Positions 46,281-54,402 of a stretch of DNA of 64,000 nucleotides are shown piece after piece (positions within the stretch are counted from its first letter, which is position 1; each line of letters begins with the position of its first letter). Position numbers and translations under genes: made by a program. The notes beneath the pieces are model-generated. The model did not search any database. It worked only from the letters and a program-made list of their open reading frames with translations, and was not told where the DNA came from. Source of the DNA: Streptomyces sp. f51 (GTDB lineage Bacteria > Actinomycetota > Actinomycetes > Streptomycetales > Streptomycetaceae); assembly GCF_037940415.1 (NCBI RefSeq), contig NZ_CP149798.1, positions 744,001 through 808,000 of the forward strand, written 5' to 3'.

Positions 46281-47078
46281 ATGCAGATGAATGCCTCCTA
46301 CACCAGCCTCGTCGCGGTCGGCGACTCCTTCACCGAGGGCATGTCGGACCTCTTGCCCGACGGCTCCTACCGAGGATGGGCCGACCTCCTCGCGGGCCGG
46401 ATGGCGGCCCGCGCACCCGGTTTCCGCTACGCCAATCTCGCGGTGCGCGGCAAACTGATCGGGCAGATCGTCGACGAACAGGTGGACGTGGCCGCCGCGA
46501 TGCGGCCCGATGTCATCACCTTGGTCGGCGGTCTCAACGACACCCTGCGGCCCAAGGTCGACATGGGACGCGTCCGCGGCCTGCTGGAAGAGGCCGTGGA
46601 GCGTCTCGCCCCGGCCTGCGAGCAGCTCGTCCTGATGCGCAGCCCCGGCCGCAACGGTCCCGTCCTGGAACGCTTCCGTCCCCGCATGGAGGAGCTGTTC
46701 ACCGTCGTCGACGAGCTCGCGAAGCGGCACGGCGCCCTGGTGGTCGACCTCTACGGAGCGCCCTCGCTCGCCGACCCGCGCTCCTGGGACGTGGACCGGC
46801 TGCACCTCACCGCCGACGGACACCGCCGCGTCGCGGAGGCCGTGTGGCAGACCCTCGGATACGAGGCGGAGGACGCGGACTGGCACGTCCCGTCGGCGCC
46901 CACTCCGCCGCCCGGCTGGGTCTCCCGGCGCACCGCCGACGCACGCTTCGCCCGGCAGCATCTCCTGCCGTGGATCGGGCGTCGGCTGACGGGGCGCTCG
47001 TCCGGCGACGGACTGCCCGCGAAGCGGCCCGAGCTCCTGCCCTACAAGGGTCCGGTCACGGACGGTCGCGGCGCCTGA
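46281..47078 (+). CDS. SGNH/GDSL-family hydrolase, cytoplasmic
   Basis: A 265-residue esterase/lipase-like hydrolase. Block I is VGDSFTEGM with the Ser nucleophile (residue 16), block II Gly in NLAVRGK, block III GGLNDT, and block V WDVDRLHLTADGH with the Asp/His pair. There is no signal peptide, so it is intracellular. A C-terminal extension (about 60 residues, PPPGWVSRRTADARFARQHL) follows the domain. No Shine-Dalgarno precedes the ATG, while a TACCAT hexamer lies 10 bp upstream, so the mRNA may be leaderless. Confidence 0.92.
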   Translation: MQMNASYTSLVAVGDSFTEGMSDLLPDGSYRGWADLLAGRMAARAPGFRYANLAVRGKLIGQIVDEQVDVAAAMRPDVITLVGGLNDTLRPKVDMGRVRGLLEEAVERLAPACEQLVLMRSPGRNGPVLERFRPRMEELFTVVDELAKRHGALVVDLYGAPSLADPRSWDVDRLHLTADGHRRVAEAVWQTLGYEAEDADWHVPSAPTPPPGWVSRRTADARFARQHLLPWIGRRLTGRSSGDGLPAKRPELLPYKGPVTDGRGA

Positions 47079-47120
47079 TCTGGTGGCCGCGGGGCCGGGC
47101 GGAAGCCCGCCGGACGGCTT

Positions 47121-47152
47121 CCGCCGTGTCGCTCTCTCGAGTGACACGGCGG
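47121..47152 (+). terminator. Hairpin after SGNH hydrolase
   Basis: A 14-bp stem with one G-U pair (47121-47134 with 47139-47152, loop TCTC), 42 bp after the stop. Confidence 0.75.
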
Positions 47153-47763
47153 CCCATGCTCCGCATGAAGCAGACGCTACCGGTTCCCCCTCGTCCGCCA
47201 CAGGGCGCACGGGGGGCGCTCGACAGCGCGAGAGTGCCGTTGCCGCGCTCGCACACGCCCCGGAAGTACGGCCGGGCCCGGCGCGTACGCCGGGCCCCGC
47301 CGACGGCCCCTCCAGCTTTGCGGAGCATGGAGAGGAGCCGTCTCGTCACCCTGGACGGGATGACAAGTAACAGGCCAGCCGCGAGTTACAGCTGGAATCA
47401 ACATCAAAGCACTCATGCGTGGGCCTGAGAAGTACGCGCCGAAGCGCCGTGGGAGGAACTTGCCTCCGCCTTTCAGCGGTGTGGCCGGGGCAAAGACGGG
47501 TGCGTACCTTTTGGCACCGACACGCCACCGCTGGACCGATCAGGGCCGATGTGCCCCATCGGCACCGTTGCGGCGGGCCGTCGGCAAGGTGGGAAACCAG
47601 CCACGTCACGCGACCACGCCTGCCACAGGCCGATATCGCTCTGCGCCAGGTGCAGTACACGGAACGTGACCGGAAGTGGACATGCGTGCCCGGTTCGCCT
47701 CATGCAGAGGGGTGGGGTGCCACGCGTGAGAAACAGCCAGCCGCGGCGGCGCACCGCCGACGG
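47153..47763. other. 611-bp region without a convincing gene
   Basis: Several short open frames exist on both strands (for example 47415-47669 plus) but none has normal codon bias plus a ribosome-binding site or a recognisable product. It contains further hairpins: GGGCCCGGCG/CGCCGGGCCC (47274-47297) and GCCGATG/CATCGGC (47545-47563). The stretch 47360-47420 is AT-richer than its surroundings. It may hold a small RNA or remnants of a lost gene. Confidence 0.5.
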
Positions 47764-49281
47764 TCAGGCGCTGTCCCCGGCCATTCCGCCGGTGGGCAGA
47801 GGTGTCGCCGTCAGCGGGCCGTGCGCCATGACGATCGAGGCGAGCGGGTAGGGGGGACCGTCGGTGCCGCGCAGGATCAGCAGAGGCATCCCGCGTTCGT
47901 CCTGGCGCCGGCCGAGGGACAGCCAGATGCGGTCGGTCCGGTCGACCTGCCCCATCCCGAGGTCGTAGATCCGCCCCCAGAGGTAGAAGGGATCGAAGGC
48001 CGCGTCGCTCGCCTCCTGGAGGAGGTCGGGGACACCGTGCGCGGTGAGGTGGACGGCGACCCCGTCGAGCGTTCCCGCGGCCACCTGCGCGTGTCCGGCC
48101 GTCCTGGTCCGCACGTTGCGGGGGGCCCCGATCGCGTCGAGCCAGTACTCCCAGTCGTCCAGGCACGTGGCCTTGATGGCCACCGTCACCCGCTCGCCGT
48201 CCGCCGTGATCTGCATGGCCTCCAGGCGTGCGAGGTGGTCCGACTGGAGGCTCGCGGCGACGGAGACCGCCCGGGCGGAGGCGCTGCCCCAGCCGACCAC
48301 GCGCGACCGCGCGGCGGCCGGCCGGACCCGCGGGACCTGGCCGTCGACGCGCTTGGGCACCGGCGAAGCACCGTGCTCCGCCATGATCCGGCCTGCGCCG
48401 CGGTCCGCGAGATGCAGGACGATCGCACCGCGCGCGGGCGGCACGAGCGGTGCGCCCACAGAGGTCCGGTCGTGCCGCGGCTCGGGGCCTTCGGCTCCGG
48501 AACCCGGTCCCGTGCCGTCCAGCACCGCGGCGGCGGCATGGTCGCGCCGGGACTCGGGCGCGTCGCCGCCGGACGCCGGGCCCATGAGCTCCGGGACGGA
48601 CGCGGGTGAGTGATCGCGCCGCGGCTCGGGGCCTCCAGCACCGGAACGGGACCCCACGAGGTCGGGCACGGAAGCGGGGCCGTGATCACTCCGAACCTCG
48701 GCCCCCTCACGCAGGGAAACCGGCCCCAAGAGCTCGGGCACGGACGCCGGACCGTGATCACGCCGGGACTCGACCCCCTCGCGCACGGAAACCGGCCCCA
48801 AGAGCTCGGGCACGGACGCGGGGCCGTGATCGCGGCGCGGCTCGGGTCCCTCGCCACGCGGAGCGGTTTCCTCGTGGTCCGTCCCGGGTGCGGGAGCGCG
48901 GTCGTGCCGGGGTTCCGAGCCGTCGGCACCGGGGTCCCGCTCCTCGCGGTCCGGCGCGGACGCCCGCTCGCCGTCGTGCCGCGGCTCGACCTCGTCGCCC
49001 GGGATCAGCCCCTTGCGGTTGAGCGCGGTGGCGATCCGCATGGCGACCTCGCTCGGGTAGCCGCAGTCCTCGACGATGGTGTCGACCGCCGCGTGATAGG
49101 CCTCCGGGCAGTTCTGCCCGGCCTCGACCTGCGTCCGCAGCCGTTCGAGGACGCCGGCGCCGCCCGCCTCCACCAGACGCCCCTGCGCTTCCAGATCGGC
49201 GACGAACTCCCGCGCGAAGGCGCTGAGTTGCTCGGCGAGATGAGCTTCGACGGCCGAACGCATCCCAGGCACGGTGGTCAT
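47764..49281 (-). CDS. Sigma-factor partner protein (BN159_2729-like) with 24-aa repeats
   Basis: A 505-residue protein. Residues 1-95 form a helical domain (AVEAHLAEQLSAFAREFVADLEAQG...); residues 99-266 are seven tandem units of exactly 24 residues (consensus EPRRDHGPASVPELLGPVS plus variable end); residues from about 325 form a mixed alpha/beta C-terminal domain (ARLEAMQITADGERVTVAI, CLDDWEYWLDAIGAP). I recall the ends as the BN159_2729 family of Streptomyces, function unknown. The ATG overlaps the sigma factor stop by 4 nt, so it is made with the sigma factor and may be a cytoplasmic modulator of it. It has no membrane segment. Confidence 0.85.
   Translation of the reverse strand: MTTVPGMRSAVEAHLAEQLSAFAREFVADLEAQGRLVEAGGAGVLERLRTQVEAGQNCPEAYHAAVDTIVEDCGYPSEVAMRIATALNRKGLIPGDEVEPRHDGERASAPDREERDPGADGSEPRHDRAPAPGTDHEETAPRGEGPEPRRDHGPASVPELLGPVSVREGVESRRDHGPASVPELLGPVSLREGAEVRSDHGPASVPDLVGSRSGAGGPEPRRDHSPASVPELMGPASGGDAPESRRDHAAAAVLDGTGPGSGAEGPEPRHDRTSVGAPLVPPARGAIVLHLADRGAGRIMAEHGASPVPKRVDGQVPRVRPAAARSRVVGWGSASARAVSVAASLQSDHLARLEAMQITADGERVTVAIKATCLDDWEYWLDAIGAPRNVRTRTAGHAQVAAGTLDGVAVHLTAHGVPDLLQEASDAAFDPFYLWGRIYDLGMGQVDRTDRIWLSLGRRQDERGMPLLILRGTDGPPYPLASIVMAHGPLTATPLPTGGMAGDSA
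48484..48987 (-). repeat. Seven 72-bp in-frame repeats
   Basis: Units begin at residues 99, 123, 147, 171, 195, 219 and 243 of the encoded protein with no length variation, and an eighth partial unit begins at 267. Units 3 and 4 are nearly identical (HGPASVPELLGPVS), the outer ones more diverged, as expected from recent internal expansion. Confidence 0.93.
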
Positions 49282-49859
49282 GCCGCCACCCCCAGATACT
49301 CACTGCGCAGCTTGGCCAGCGCTCTGAACTGCAAGGTCTTCACGGCGCCTTCGGACCGTTCCATCTGGCGCGCGGTCTCCAGCACCGAGAACTCCATCAA
49401 GAACCTGCGCGTGAGGACCTCGCGTTGCGGTGGCCGCAGTTGTTCCAGCGCCCTGCGGAGCAACTCCTCGTCCAGACTGATCAGTACGGTGTCCTCGGTA
49501 CTGACCGTGAGATCCTCGTCGAAGCCGAGCATGTCCTCGACGACGAACTCGCGGCGCTGGGCACTCTTGCAATGGTCGATGACCTTGTTCCTGGCGATGG
49601 TGATCAGCCACCCCACGAACCCGATACCTCGATAGGTGAAAGTCCCGCGTTTCATCCAGGCGTTGAGAAAGGTCTCGCCGGTGATGTCCTCGGCGACCTG
49701 CCGATTGCGTACGCGGCGCTGCACGTAGGCCAGGACCGCGGGGTGGTGCAGTGCGTAGAGCTCCCCGAACGCGTCCCGGTCTCCCGCGAGCGCGCGGGCG
49801 ATAAGGGCCGGTTCTCTGGTGTCGAACCGCGGTGTGGCGGCGTTAGCCTCGGCGATCAA
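49278..49859 (-). CDS. ECF-type RNA polymerase sigma factor
   Basis: A 193-residue sigma-70 family protein with regions 2 and 4 only. Region 2 spans residues about 20-95 (RDAFGELYALHHPAVLAYVQRR, DITGETFLNAW, GWLITIARNKVIDHCK) and region 4 about 130-185 (LRPPQREVLTRRFLMEFSVLETARQMERSEGAVKTLQFRAL). The start is TTG at 49859, supported by GGAGTAGG upstream. No transmembrane anti-sigma factor is adjacent; instead the next gene encodes a soluble repeat protein overlapping by 4 nt. The promoter region is AT-richer and full of palindromes. Confidence 0.93.
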   Translation of the reverse strand: MIAEANAATPRFDTREPALIARALAGDRDAFGELYALHHPAVLAYVQRRVRNRQVAEDITGETFLNAWMKRGTFTYRGIGFVGWLITIARNKVIDHCKSAQRREFVVEDMLGFDEDLTVSTEDTVLISLDEELLRRALEQLRPPQREVLTRRFLMEFSVLETARQMERSEGAVKTLQFRALAKLRSEYLGVAA

Positions 49860-50035
49860 GGCCTACTCCGTTCATGAGTGGATGAACTGTGGTGGGCAGG
49901 TGCTGCGACGGACCGCTCAGGCCGTGGCCGCCGGGCCCGGGCGCCGGTGACCGGGTCGTCGCGTCCGAACGTTTCGAGGCGTCCCCCCGCGGATGCCTCG
50001 CAGCTCCGGTGCCTGTTCGAGCCGATGCCGAGGCG

Positions 50036-50257
50036 GTGCAAATAGGGTCCCCTCAAAGGGACTTGCATACGTGCGACTAACTCACAGTCATGCAACATAT
50101 GCAACTTGCGTACATGCACGCAAGTTGCTTCGCCGGTATCACGGCGAGACTTTTTGCTGGGAACTGGCGTGCGAGCCGTCCCTCTTGGCCTGCCATGACA
50201 CTCATACACCAATTGACCTGCGAAGATGCACGCATGCAAGTCGCGTGCAAGTTGCAT
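50036..50257. promoter_or_regulatory. Palindrome-rich control region between sigma factor and HTH gene
   Basis: A conspicuously AT-richer stretch. A perfect 11-bp inverted repeat GCAACTTGCGT/ACGCAAGTTGC (50101-50111, 50118-50128, spacer ACATGC) is flanked by further TTGCA/TGCAA elements: ACTTGCATACGTGCG at 50061, ATGCAACATATGCAAC at 50089, and ATGCAA (50234-50239) with TTGCAT (50252-50257). CGCCG-GTATCA-CGGCG followed by TTTTT at 50131-50155 looks like an intrinsic terminator or attenuator on the plus strand. The repeated elements suggest several binding sites for one HTH protein. Confidence 0.65.
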
Positions 50258-50280
50258 ACACGCGCGCTAGTCTCCGGACC

Positions 50281-50757
50281 ATGCGGAGCATGGAAGAGTC
50301 CCCCCACGAGTCCCGCGACGAGCGACAAGCTCTCGCAAGGAGGGTGGGCGAGTACCTCACGAACGCTGCGACAGCGGCCGGGTACGACGTCCGCCCACGA
50401 GCAGGCGGCCGGGTTCAGCTGGCCACCTCGATTGGAGTGAGCCTCACGACGATCAGCAGGACGCTGGAAGGAAAGACCCTCCCCCTTCCCTCGCAACTGA
50501 CGACATGGGCGTCAGTACTCGGCCTCGACCAGCGAGAGATGTTGGTGAACAGCGGCATGCTTCCGCCGGAACACGGGCCTCAGCCCGCGGTACGGAGGGT
50601 AGCCTCAGCAACACTCACCCCGGAGGAGGCCATGGACGCATGGGGAATCACTGATCTCAGAATCCGCACAATGCTCAGCGGGAACATCGTCCAAGCGATC
50701 GAGCTCCAAAAGGATCTCGATGCCGACGACAGCCGGGGGGCCACTGCAAGGGGGTAA
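50281..50757 (+). CDS. Helix-turn-helix (XRE-like) regulator
   Basis: A 158-residue protein with a Cro/C1-type helix-turn-helix (VQLATSIGVSLTTISRTLEGKTLPLPSQLTTWASVLGL, divided here) in the N-terminal 90 residues and a short helical C-terminus (ATLTPEEAMDAWGITDLRIRTML). The start could be ATG 50281 or ATG 50290; neither has a clean Shine-Dalgarno. TAGTCT at 50268-50273 is well placed as a -10 box for a leaderless mRNA. The next gene follows after 6 bp. It is probably the protein that reads the palindromes upstream. Confidence 0.85.
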   Translation: MRSMEESPHESRDERQALARRVGEYLTNAATAAGYDVRPRAGGRVQLATSIGVSLTTISRTLEGKTLPLPSQLTTWASVLGLDQREMLVNSGMLPPEHGPQPAVRRVASATLTPEEAMDAWGITDLRIRTMLSGNIVQAIELQKDLDADDSRGATARG

Positions 50758-50763
50758 CAAGAC

Positions 50764-51339
50764 GTGGCGTACAGACTGGCATTCGCGTCCGCCGCCAGCT
50801 GCACAGCCGGCTGGACATTCGTGGGCGTAGGCGTCTGGCACCATACATGGGAGTTGGCGACAGTCGGGATCGGCCTGTTAACCATGGGCGTGGCCGGGGC
50901 ACTTGCTGCTCTGCTCCGCCACACGGTGAGCCAGGCCGACGCCCGAACACGGCATGATCTCAGCGTCATGGCAGAGCACCGACGACGTCTTGAGCTGGAC
51001 ATGCACAGGCGCGAGCTGGACCTGGCCCAACGAGAGAAAGCCATGGCCCGCAGGGCCACCATCACCGCCATCAGACTCGGCAGCCATGCCAGAGCCCTCG
51101 ACGACGCGCGGAACGCGAACACGGCACTGCGCGCCAAGAACTCCCGGCTCATGCAGGAGATCGAGGAAGTCAACGACGAGCGCAACCAGCTGATCATGGC
51201 CGAGCTCACGCTCGCCCACGACCGGTTCACCTCCAAGACCTACGGGGCCCTGCGCGCTGTGGTCGGCAGCGAACAGTCCCGCCCGGATCCGCACGCCCAG
51301 GCAGGCTACGGAAGCCGTCCCCCGCGGTCGGGATCCTGA
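50764..51339 (+). CDS. Membrane-anchored coiled-coil protein of unknown function
   Basis: A 191-residue protein: two membrane segments in the first 55 residues (FASAASCTAGWTFVGVGVW and LATVGIGLLTMGVAGALAALL), then a long charged helical region (about residues 60-160, ELDMHRRELDLAQREKAMARR, NTALRAKNSRLMQEIEEVNDERNQ) expected to form a coiled coil in the cytoplasm, and a polar tail. It starts at GTG 50764, 6 bp after the HTH gene. I do not recognise the family. The pair looks like a regulator with a membrane partner. Confidence 0.82.
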   Translation: MAYRLAFASAASCTAGWTFVGVGVWHHTWELATVGIGLLTMGVAGALAALLRHTVSQADARTRHDLSVMAEHRRRLELDMHRRELDLAQREKAMARRATITAIRLGSHARALDDARNANTALRAKNSRLMQEIEEVNDERNQLIMAELTLAHDRFTSKTYGALRAVVGSEQSRPDPHAQAGYGSRPPRSGS

Positions 51340-51625
51340 GCACGAACCCTGCGAAAACGTTCCACCACGGCATCCGCCCATCAATACGGTGAACAACTCC
51401 CTTCTGTTCAAAGGAGTTGAGCGTCAATCCGCCGAGAGCACCGGCGGTCGGCAGGAGCGACGACGTGATCTGTGGTGCGCGCCGAGCGCGACACCTCTCC
51501 CACGTCCCCGCACCTCTCACGCACACCCCGGTCCGCCGGGGGGTGCCGCTCCGCCCTGACCTGCGCATCCGGGACGCGGCGGACAGAACGGAACCCTCGT
51601 CGGACAGCCGGTATGCTCCGTACAC
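51340..51625. other. Gap before purB
   Basis: 286 bp without a credible gene. A 7-bp hairpin CAACTCC/GGAGTTG (51395-51420) may end the preceding operon. TATGCT at 51612-51617 is a good -10 element for a leaderless purB transcript starting at or near the GTG at 51626. Confidence 0.5.
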
Positions 51626-53068
51626 GTGACAGCCGCGCCTGCAAAGCCCCGTATCCCGAACGTTCTCGCCGGACGCTACGCCTCCGCCGAGCTCGCCACG
51701 CTCTGGTCCCCCGAGCAGAAGGTCAAACTGGAGCGTCAGCTCTGGCTCGCCGTGCTGCGGGCGCAGAAGGACCTCGGGATCGAGGTACCGGACGCCGCGA
51801 TCGCCGACTACGAGCGTGTCCTCGACCAGGTCGACCTCGCCTCGATCGCCGAGCGCGAGAAGGTCACCCGGCACGACGTGAAGGCACGGATCGAGGAGTT
51901 CAACGACCTCGCCGGGCACGAGCACGTGCACAAGGGCATGACCTCCCGCGACCTCACCGAGAACGTCGAGCAGCTCCAGATCCGGCTCTCCCTGGAACTG
52001 ATGCGTGACCGCACGGTGGCGGTCCTCGCCCGGCTGGCCAAGCTCGCCGGCGAGTACGCCGAGCTGGTCATGGCCGGCCGCTCGCACAACGTGGCCGCCC
52101 AGGCCACCACCCTCGGCAAGCGCTTCGCGACCGCCGCCGACGAGATGCTCGTCGCGTACGGCCGCCTGGAGGAGCTGCTCGGCCGTTACCCACTGCGCGG
52201 GATCAAGGGCCCGGTCGGCACGGCCCAGGACATGCTCGACCTGCTGGGCGGCGACGCGGCCAAGCTGGAGGACCTGGAGCAGCGGATCGCCGGTCACCTC
52301 GGCTTCTCGCGTGCCTTCACCTCCGTCGGCCAGGTCTACCCGCGCTCCCTGGACTACGACGTCGTGACCGCGCTGGTGCAGCTGGCGGCCGCCCCCTCCT
52401 CGACGGCCAAGACGATCCGGCTCATGGCCGGGCACGAGCTGGTCACCGAGGGCTTCAAGCCCGGCCAGGTCGGCTCCTCCGCGATGCCGCACAAGATGAA
52501 CACCCGCTCCTGCGAGCGTGTCAACGGCCTGATGGTCATCCTGCGCGGCTACGCGTCGATGACCGGCGAGCTGGCCGGCGACCAGTGGAACGAGGGCGAC
52601 GTGTCGTGCTCGGTGGTCCGCCGTGTCGCCCTGCCGGACGCCTTCTTCGCCCTGGACGGTCTGCTGGAGACCTTCCTGACCGTCCTCGACGAGTTCGGCG
52701 CCTTCCCGGCCGTCGTCGCCCGTGAGCTGGACCGCTACCTCCCCTTCCTGGCGACGACCAAGGTCCTGATGGGCGCGGTGCGCGCCGGTGTCGGCCGCGA
52801 GGTCGCCCACGAGGCGATCAAGGAGAACGCCGTCGCCTCCGCCCTCGCCATGCGCGAGCAGGGCGCCGAGCGCAACGAGCTGCTCGACAAGCTCGCGGCG
52901 GACGAGCGGATCCCGCTGGATCGCGCTCAGCTCGACGAGCTGATGGCCGACAAGCTGTCCTTCACGGGAGCCGCGGCCGGTCAGGTGGCCGTCGTCGTCG
53001 GCCGTGTCGAGGAGATCGTGAAGCAGCACCCGGAGGCCGCCGGCTACACGCCCGGGGCGATCCTCTGA
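51626..53068 (+). CDS. purB: Adenylosuccinate lyase
   Basis: Catalyses two steps of purine synthesis: SAICAR to AICAR plus fumarate and adenylosuccinate to AMP. 480 residues of the fumarase/aspartase superfamily; the signature loop with catalytic Ser is GSSAMPHKMNT, with HEHVHKGMTSRDLTEN and MAGRSHNVAAQATTLGKR as the other active-site regions. It starts at GTG 51626 with no Shine-Dalgarno but a -10-like hexamer 9 bp upstream, suggesting a leaderless transcript. The stop overlaps the probable start of mug. Confidence 0.97.
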   Translation: MTAAPAKPRIPNVLAGRYASAELATLWSPEQKVKLERQLWLAVLRAQKDLGIEVPDAAIADYERVLDQVDLASIAEREKVTRHDVKARIEEFNDLAGHEHVHKGMTSRDLTENVEQLQIRLSLELMRDRTVAVLARLAKLAGEYAELVMAGRSHNVAAQATTLGKRFATAADEMLVAYGRLEELLGRYPLRGIKGPVGTAQDMLDLLGGDAAKLEDLEQRIAGHLGFSRAFTSVGQVYPRSLDYDVVTALVQLAAAPSSTAKTIRLMAGHELVTEGFKPGQVGSSAMPHKMNTRSCERVNGLMVILRGYASMTGELAGDQWNEGDVSCSVVRRVALPDAFFALDGLLETFLTVLDEFGAFPAVVARELDRYLPFLATTKVLMGAVRAGVGREVAHEAIKENAVASALAMREQGAERNELLDKLAADERIPLDRAQLDELMADKLSFTGAAAGQVAVVVGRVEEIVKQHPEAAGYTPGAIL

Positions 53069-53613
53069 CCAGCCTCACCCGAGCGGACCTGGAGGCCGCC
53101 CGCGACCGGCTCGTGCCGGATGTCGTCGCGGCCGGCCTCTCGGTGCTTTTCTGCGGTATCAACCCGGGTCTGATGACGGCGGCCACCGGCCACCACTTCG
53201 CCCGGCCGGGCAACCGGTTCTGGCCGGTGCTGCACCTGTCCGGGTTCACTCCGCGGCTCATGAAGCCGTCCGAGCAGGACGAACTGCTCTCCTACGGGCT
53301 GGGCATCACGAACGTCGTGGCGCGGGCCACCGCACGCGCCGACGAGCTGAGCGCCGAGGAGTACCGCGAGGGCGGGCGGCTGCTCGGCGAGAAGGTGGAG
53401 CGGCTGCGTCCCGAGTGGCTGGCGGTGGTGGGAGTGACCGCTTACCGATCGGCGTTCGGCGACCGCGCGGCGCGCATCGGTCCCCAGGAGCGGACGATCG
53501 GGTCGAGCCGGGTGTGGGTACTGCCCAACCCCAGCGGCCTCAACGCGCACTGGACCGCGGCGACGATGGCCGAGGAGTACGGCCGTCTGCGGGCGGCGAC
53601 GCGGACGTCCTGA
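53065..53613 (+). CDS. mug: G/U mismatch-specific DNA glycosylase (Mug), probable CTG start
   Basis: Excises uracil or ethenocytosine from mispairs. The catalytic motif is FCGINPGLMTAATGHHFARPGN, shown here in parts as GINPG and FARPGN, and the C-terminal motif is VLPNPSGLNAHW. Beginning at GTG 53113 gives 166 residues and aligns with E. coli Mug; however, TSLTRADLEAARDRLVPD immediately upstream resembles the N-terminus of Streptomyces homologues as I remember them. The only initiation codon giving it is CTG at 53065, which overlaps the purB stop as CTGA. I list the longer form (182 residues); the start is the uncertain part. Confidence 0.88.
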   Translation: MTSLTRADLEAARDRLVPDVVAAGLSVLFCGINPGLMTAATGHHFARPGNRFWPVLHLSGFTPRLMKPSEQDELLSYGLGITNVVARATARADELSAEEYREGGRLLGEKVERLRPEWLAVVGVTAYRSAFGDRAARIGPQERTIGSSRVWVLPNPSGLNAHWTAATMAEEYGRLRAATRTS

Positions 53614-53796
53614 GGCGGCCGGACCGACGCCGCTGTGGCAATCCGCCTGACCGGCACCCTTGTCACTGACCGTCGCAGGACCGGCACCCCTGCGACCGGC
53701 CGCCGCAGGACCGGCCGCGCTGCGGCAGCCCGCGCCGGCTCGCCTTCGACGGTGCCGTCCCTCTGCTCACCGAGTCACCGCGGGCGGTCTCCGTGG

Positions 53797-53892
53797 CCAC
53801 AGGCGGCTGCTGTCTCCGACCACAGGTGGCTGCTGTCTCCCGGATCGCTGGGGCCCGGTTCCCCGATCACTGGGGCCCGGTTCCCGGATCAC
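53797..53892. repeat. Short tandem duplications in mug downstream gap
   Basis: Within the 275-bp gap after mug, CACAGGCGGCTGCTGTCTCC is repeated once with one change, and then ATCRCTGGGGCCCGGTTCCC occurs twice in tandem; the last copy runs up to the end of the next gene. Nothing coding is evident. Confidence 0.6.
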
Positions 53893-54344
53893 GGCGGATC
53901 CACGTCCGTGATCACCGCCAGCAGTCTGAACTCCTGGTCCTCGCCGAGCCGGGAGATGCCGAGCAGCACCCAGCGGCCGATGTCGTCCACCCTCCACACC
54001 TGCGCGTTCCTCATGTGCGAACCGAGGGACGCCCAGGGCTCCGGTATGTGTTCGTCGCCCTGCTGCGCGCGCAGGAACACGCCGTCGAGGCTCATCCAGT
54101 GCGGATCCCCCCAGCGGTCGCCGAGCCGTTGCGCCAGGGCCTCCCGCTGTGCCTCGTACTGCTCGGCCTCCTCCCTCTCCCCCTCCGGGCCCGCCGCGGA
54201 ACCGGTGCTGCGCTCCAGCTCGACGACATGGAACCCCGCGCCCCCCGGACCGCCGTAGGACCCGGAGACCGACCCGCCGTGCCCCGTGGGAAACTCCTCG
54301 GCGCACAGCCGGTCGATCCTGTCGAGATGGTCCGCGATGGTCAT
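53889..54344 (-). CDS. Conserved hypothetical protein
   Basis: A 151-residue soluble protein (MTIADHLDRIDRLCAEEFP...). It contains an acidic, Glu/Gln-rich helical middle (EGEREEAEQYEAQREALAQRLGDRWGDP) and a C-terminal strand-rich part (VWRVDDIGRWVLLGISRLGEDQEFRLLAVITDVDPP in pieces). The start chosen is ATG 54344. I recall similar Streptomyces proteins but no function. It stands alone in front of the ABC operon, same direction, 58 bp from the permease's end. Confidence 0.8.
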   Translation of the reverse strand: MTIADHLDRIDRLCAEEFPTGHGGSVSGSYGGPGGAGFHVVELERSTGSAAGPEGEREEAEQYEAQREALAQRLGDRWGDPHWMSLDGVFLRAQQGDEHIPEPWASLGSHMRNAQVWRVDDIGRWVLLGISRLGEDQEFRLLAVITDVDPP

Positions 54345-54402
54345 GACGTCCAGTAAAGCTGCCACCACTGACAATTGGTGAGGCGTCAGGAAGCCGCTGC
54401 GG

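Noticed and set aside
47415..47669. 84-codon ORF in the large gap
   Set aside because: No good ribosome-binding site, unusual composition and no recognisable family; not enough to call a gene.
47079..47763. tRNA gene in gap
   Set aside because: I looked for T-arm-like GGTTCRAAT sequence and a cloverleaf here and in other gaps and found none that fold properly.
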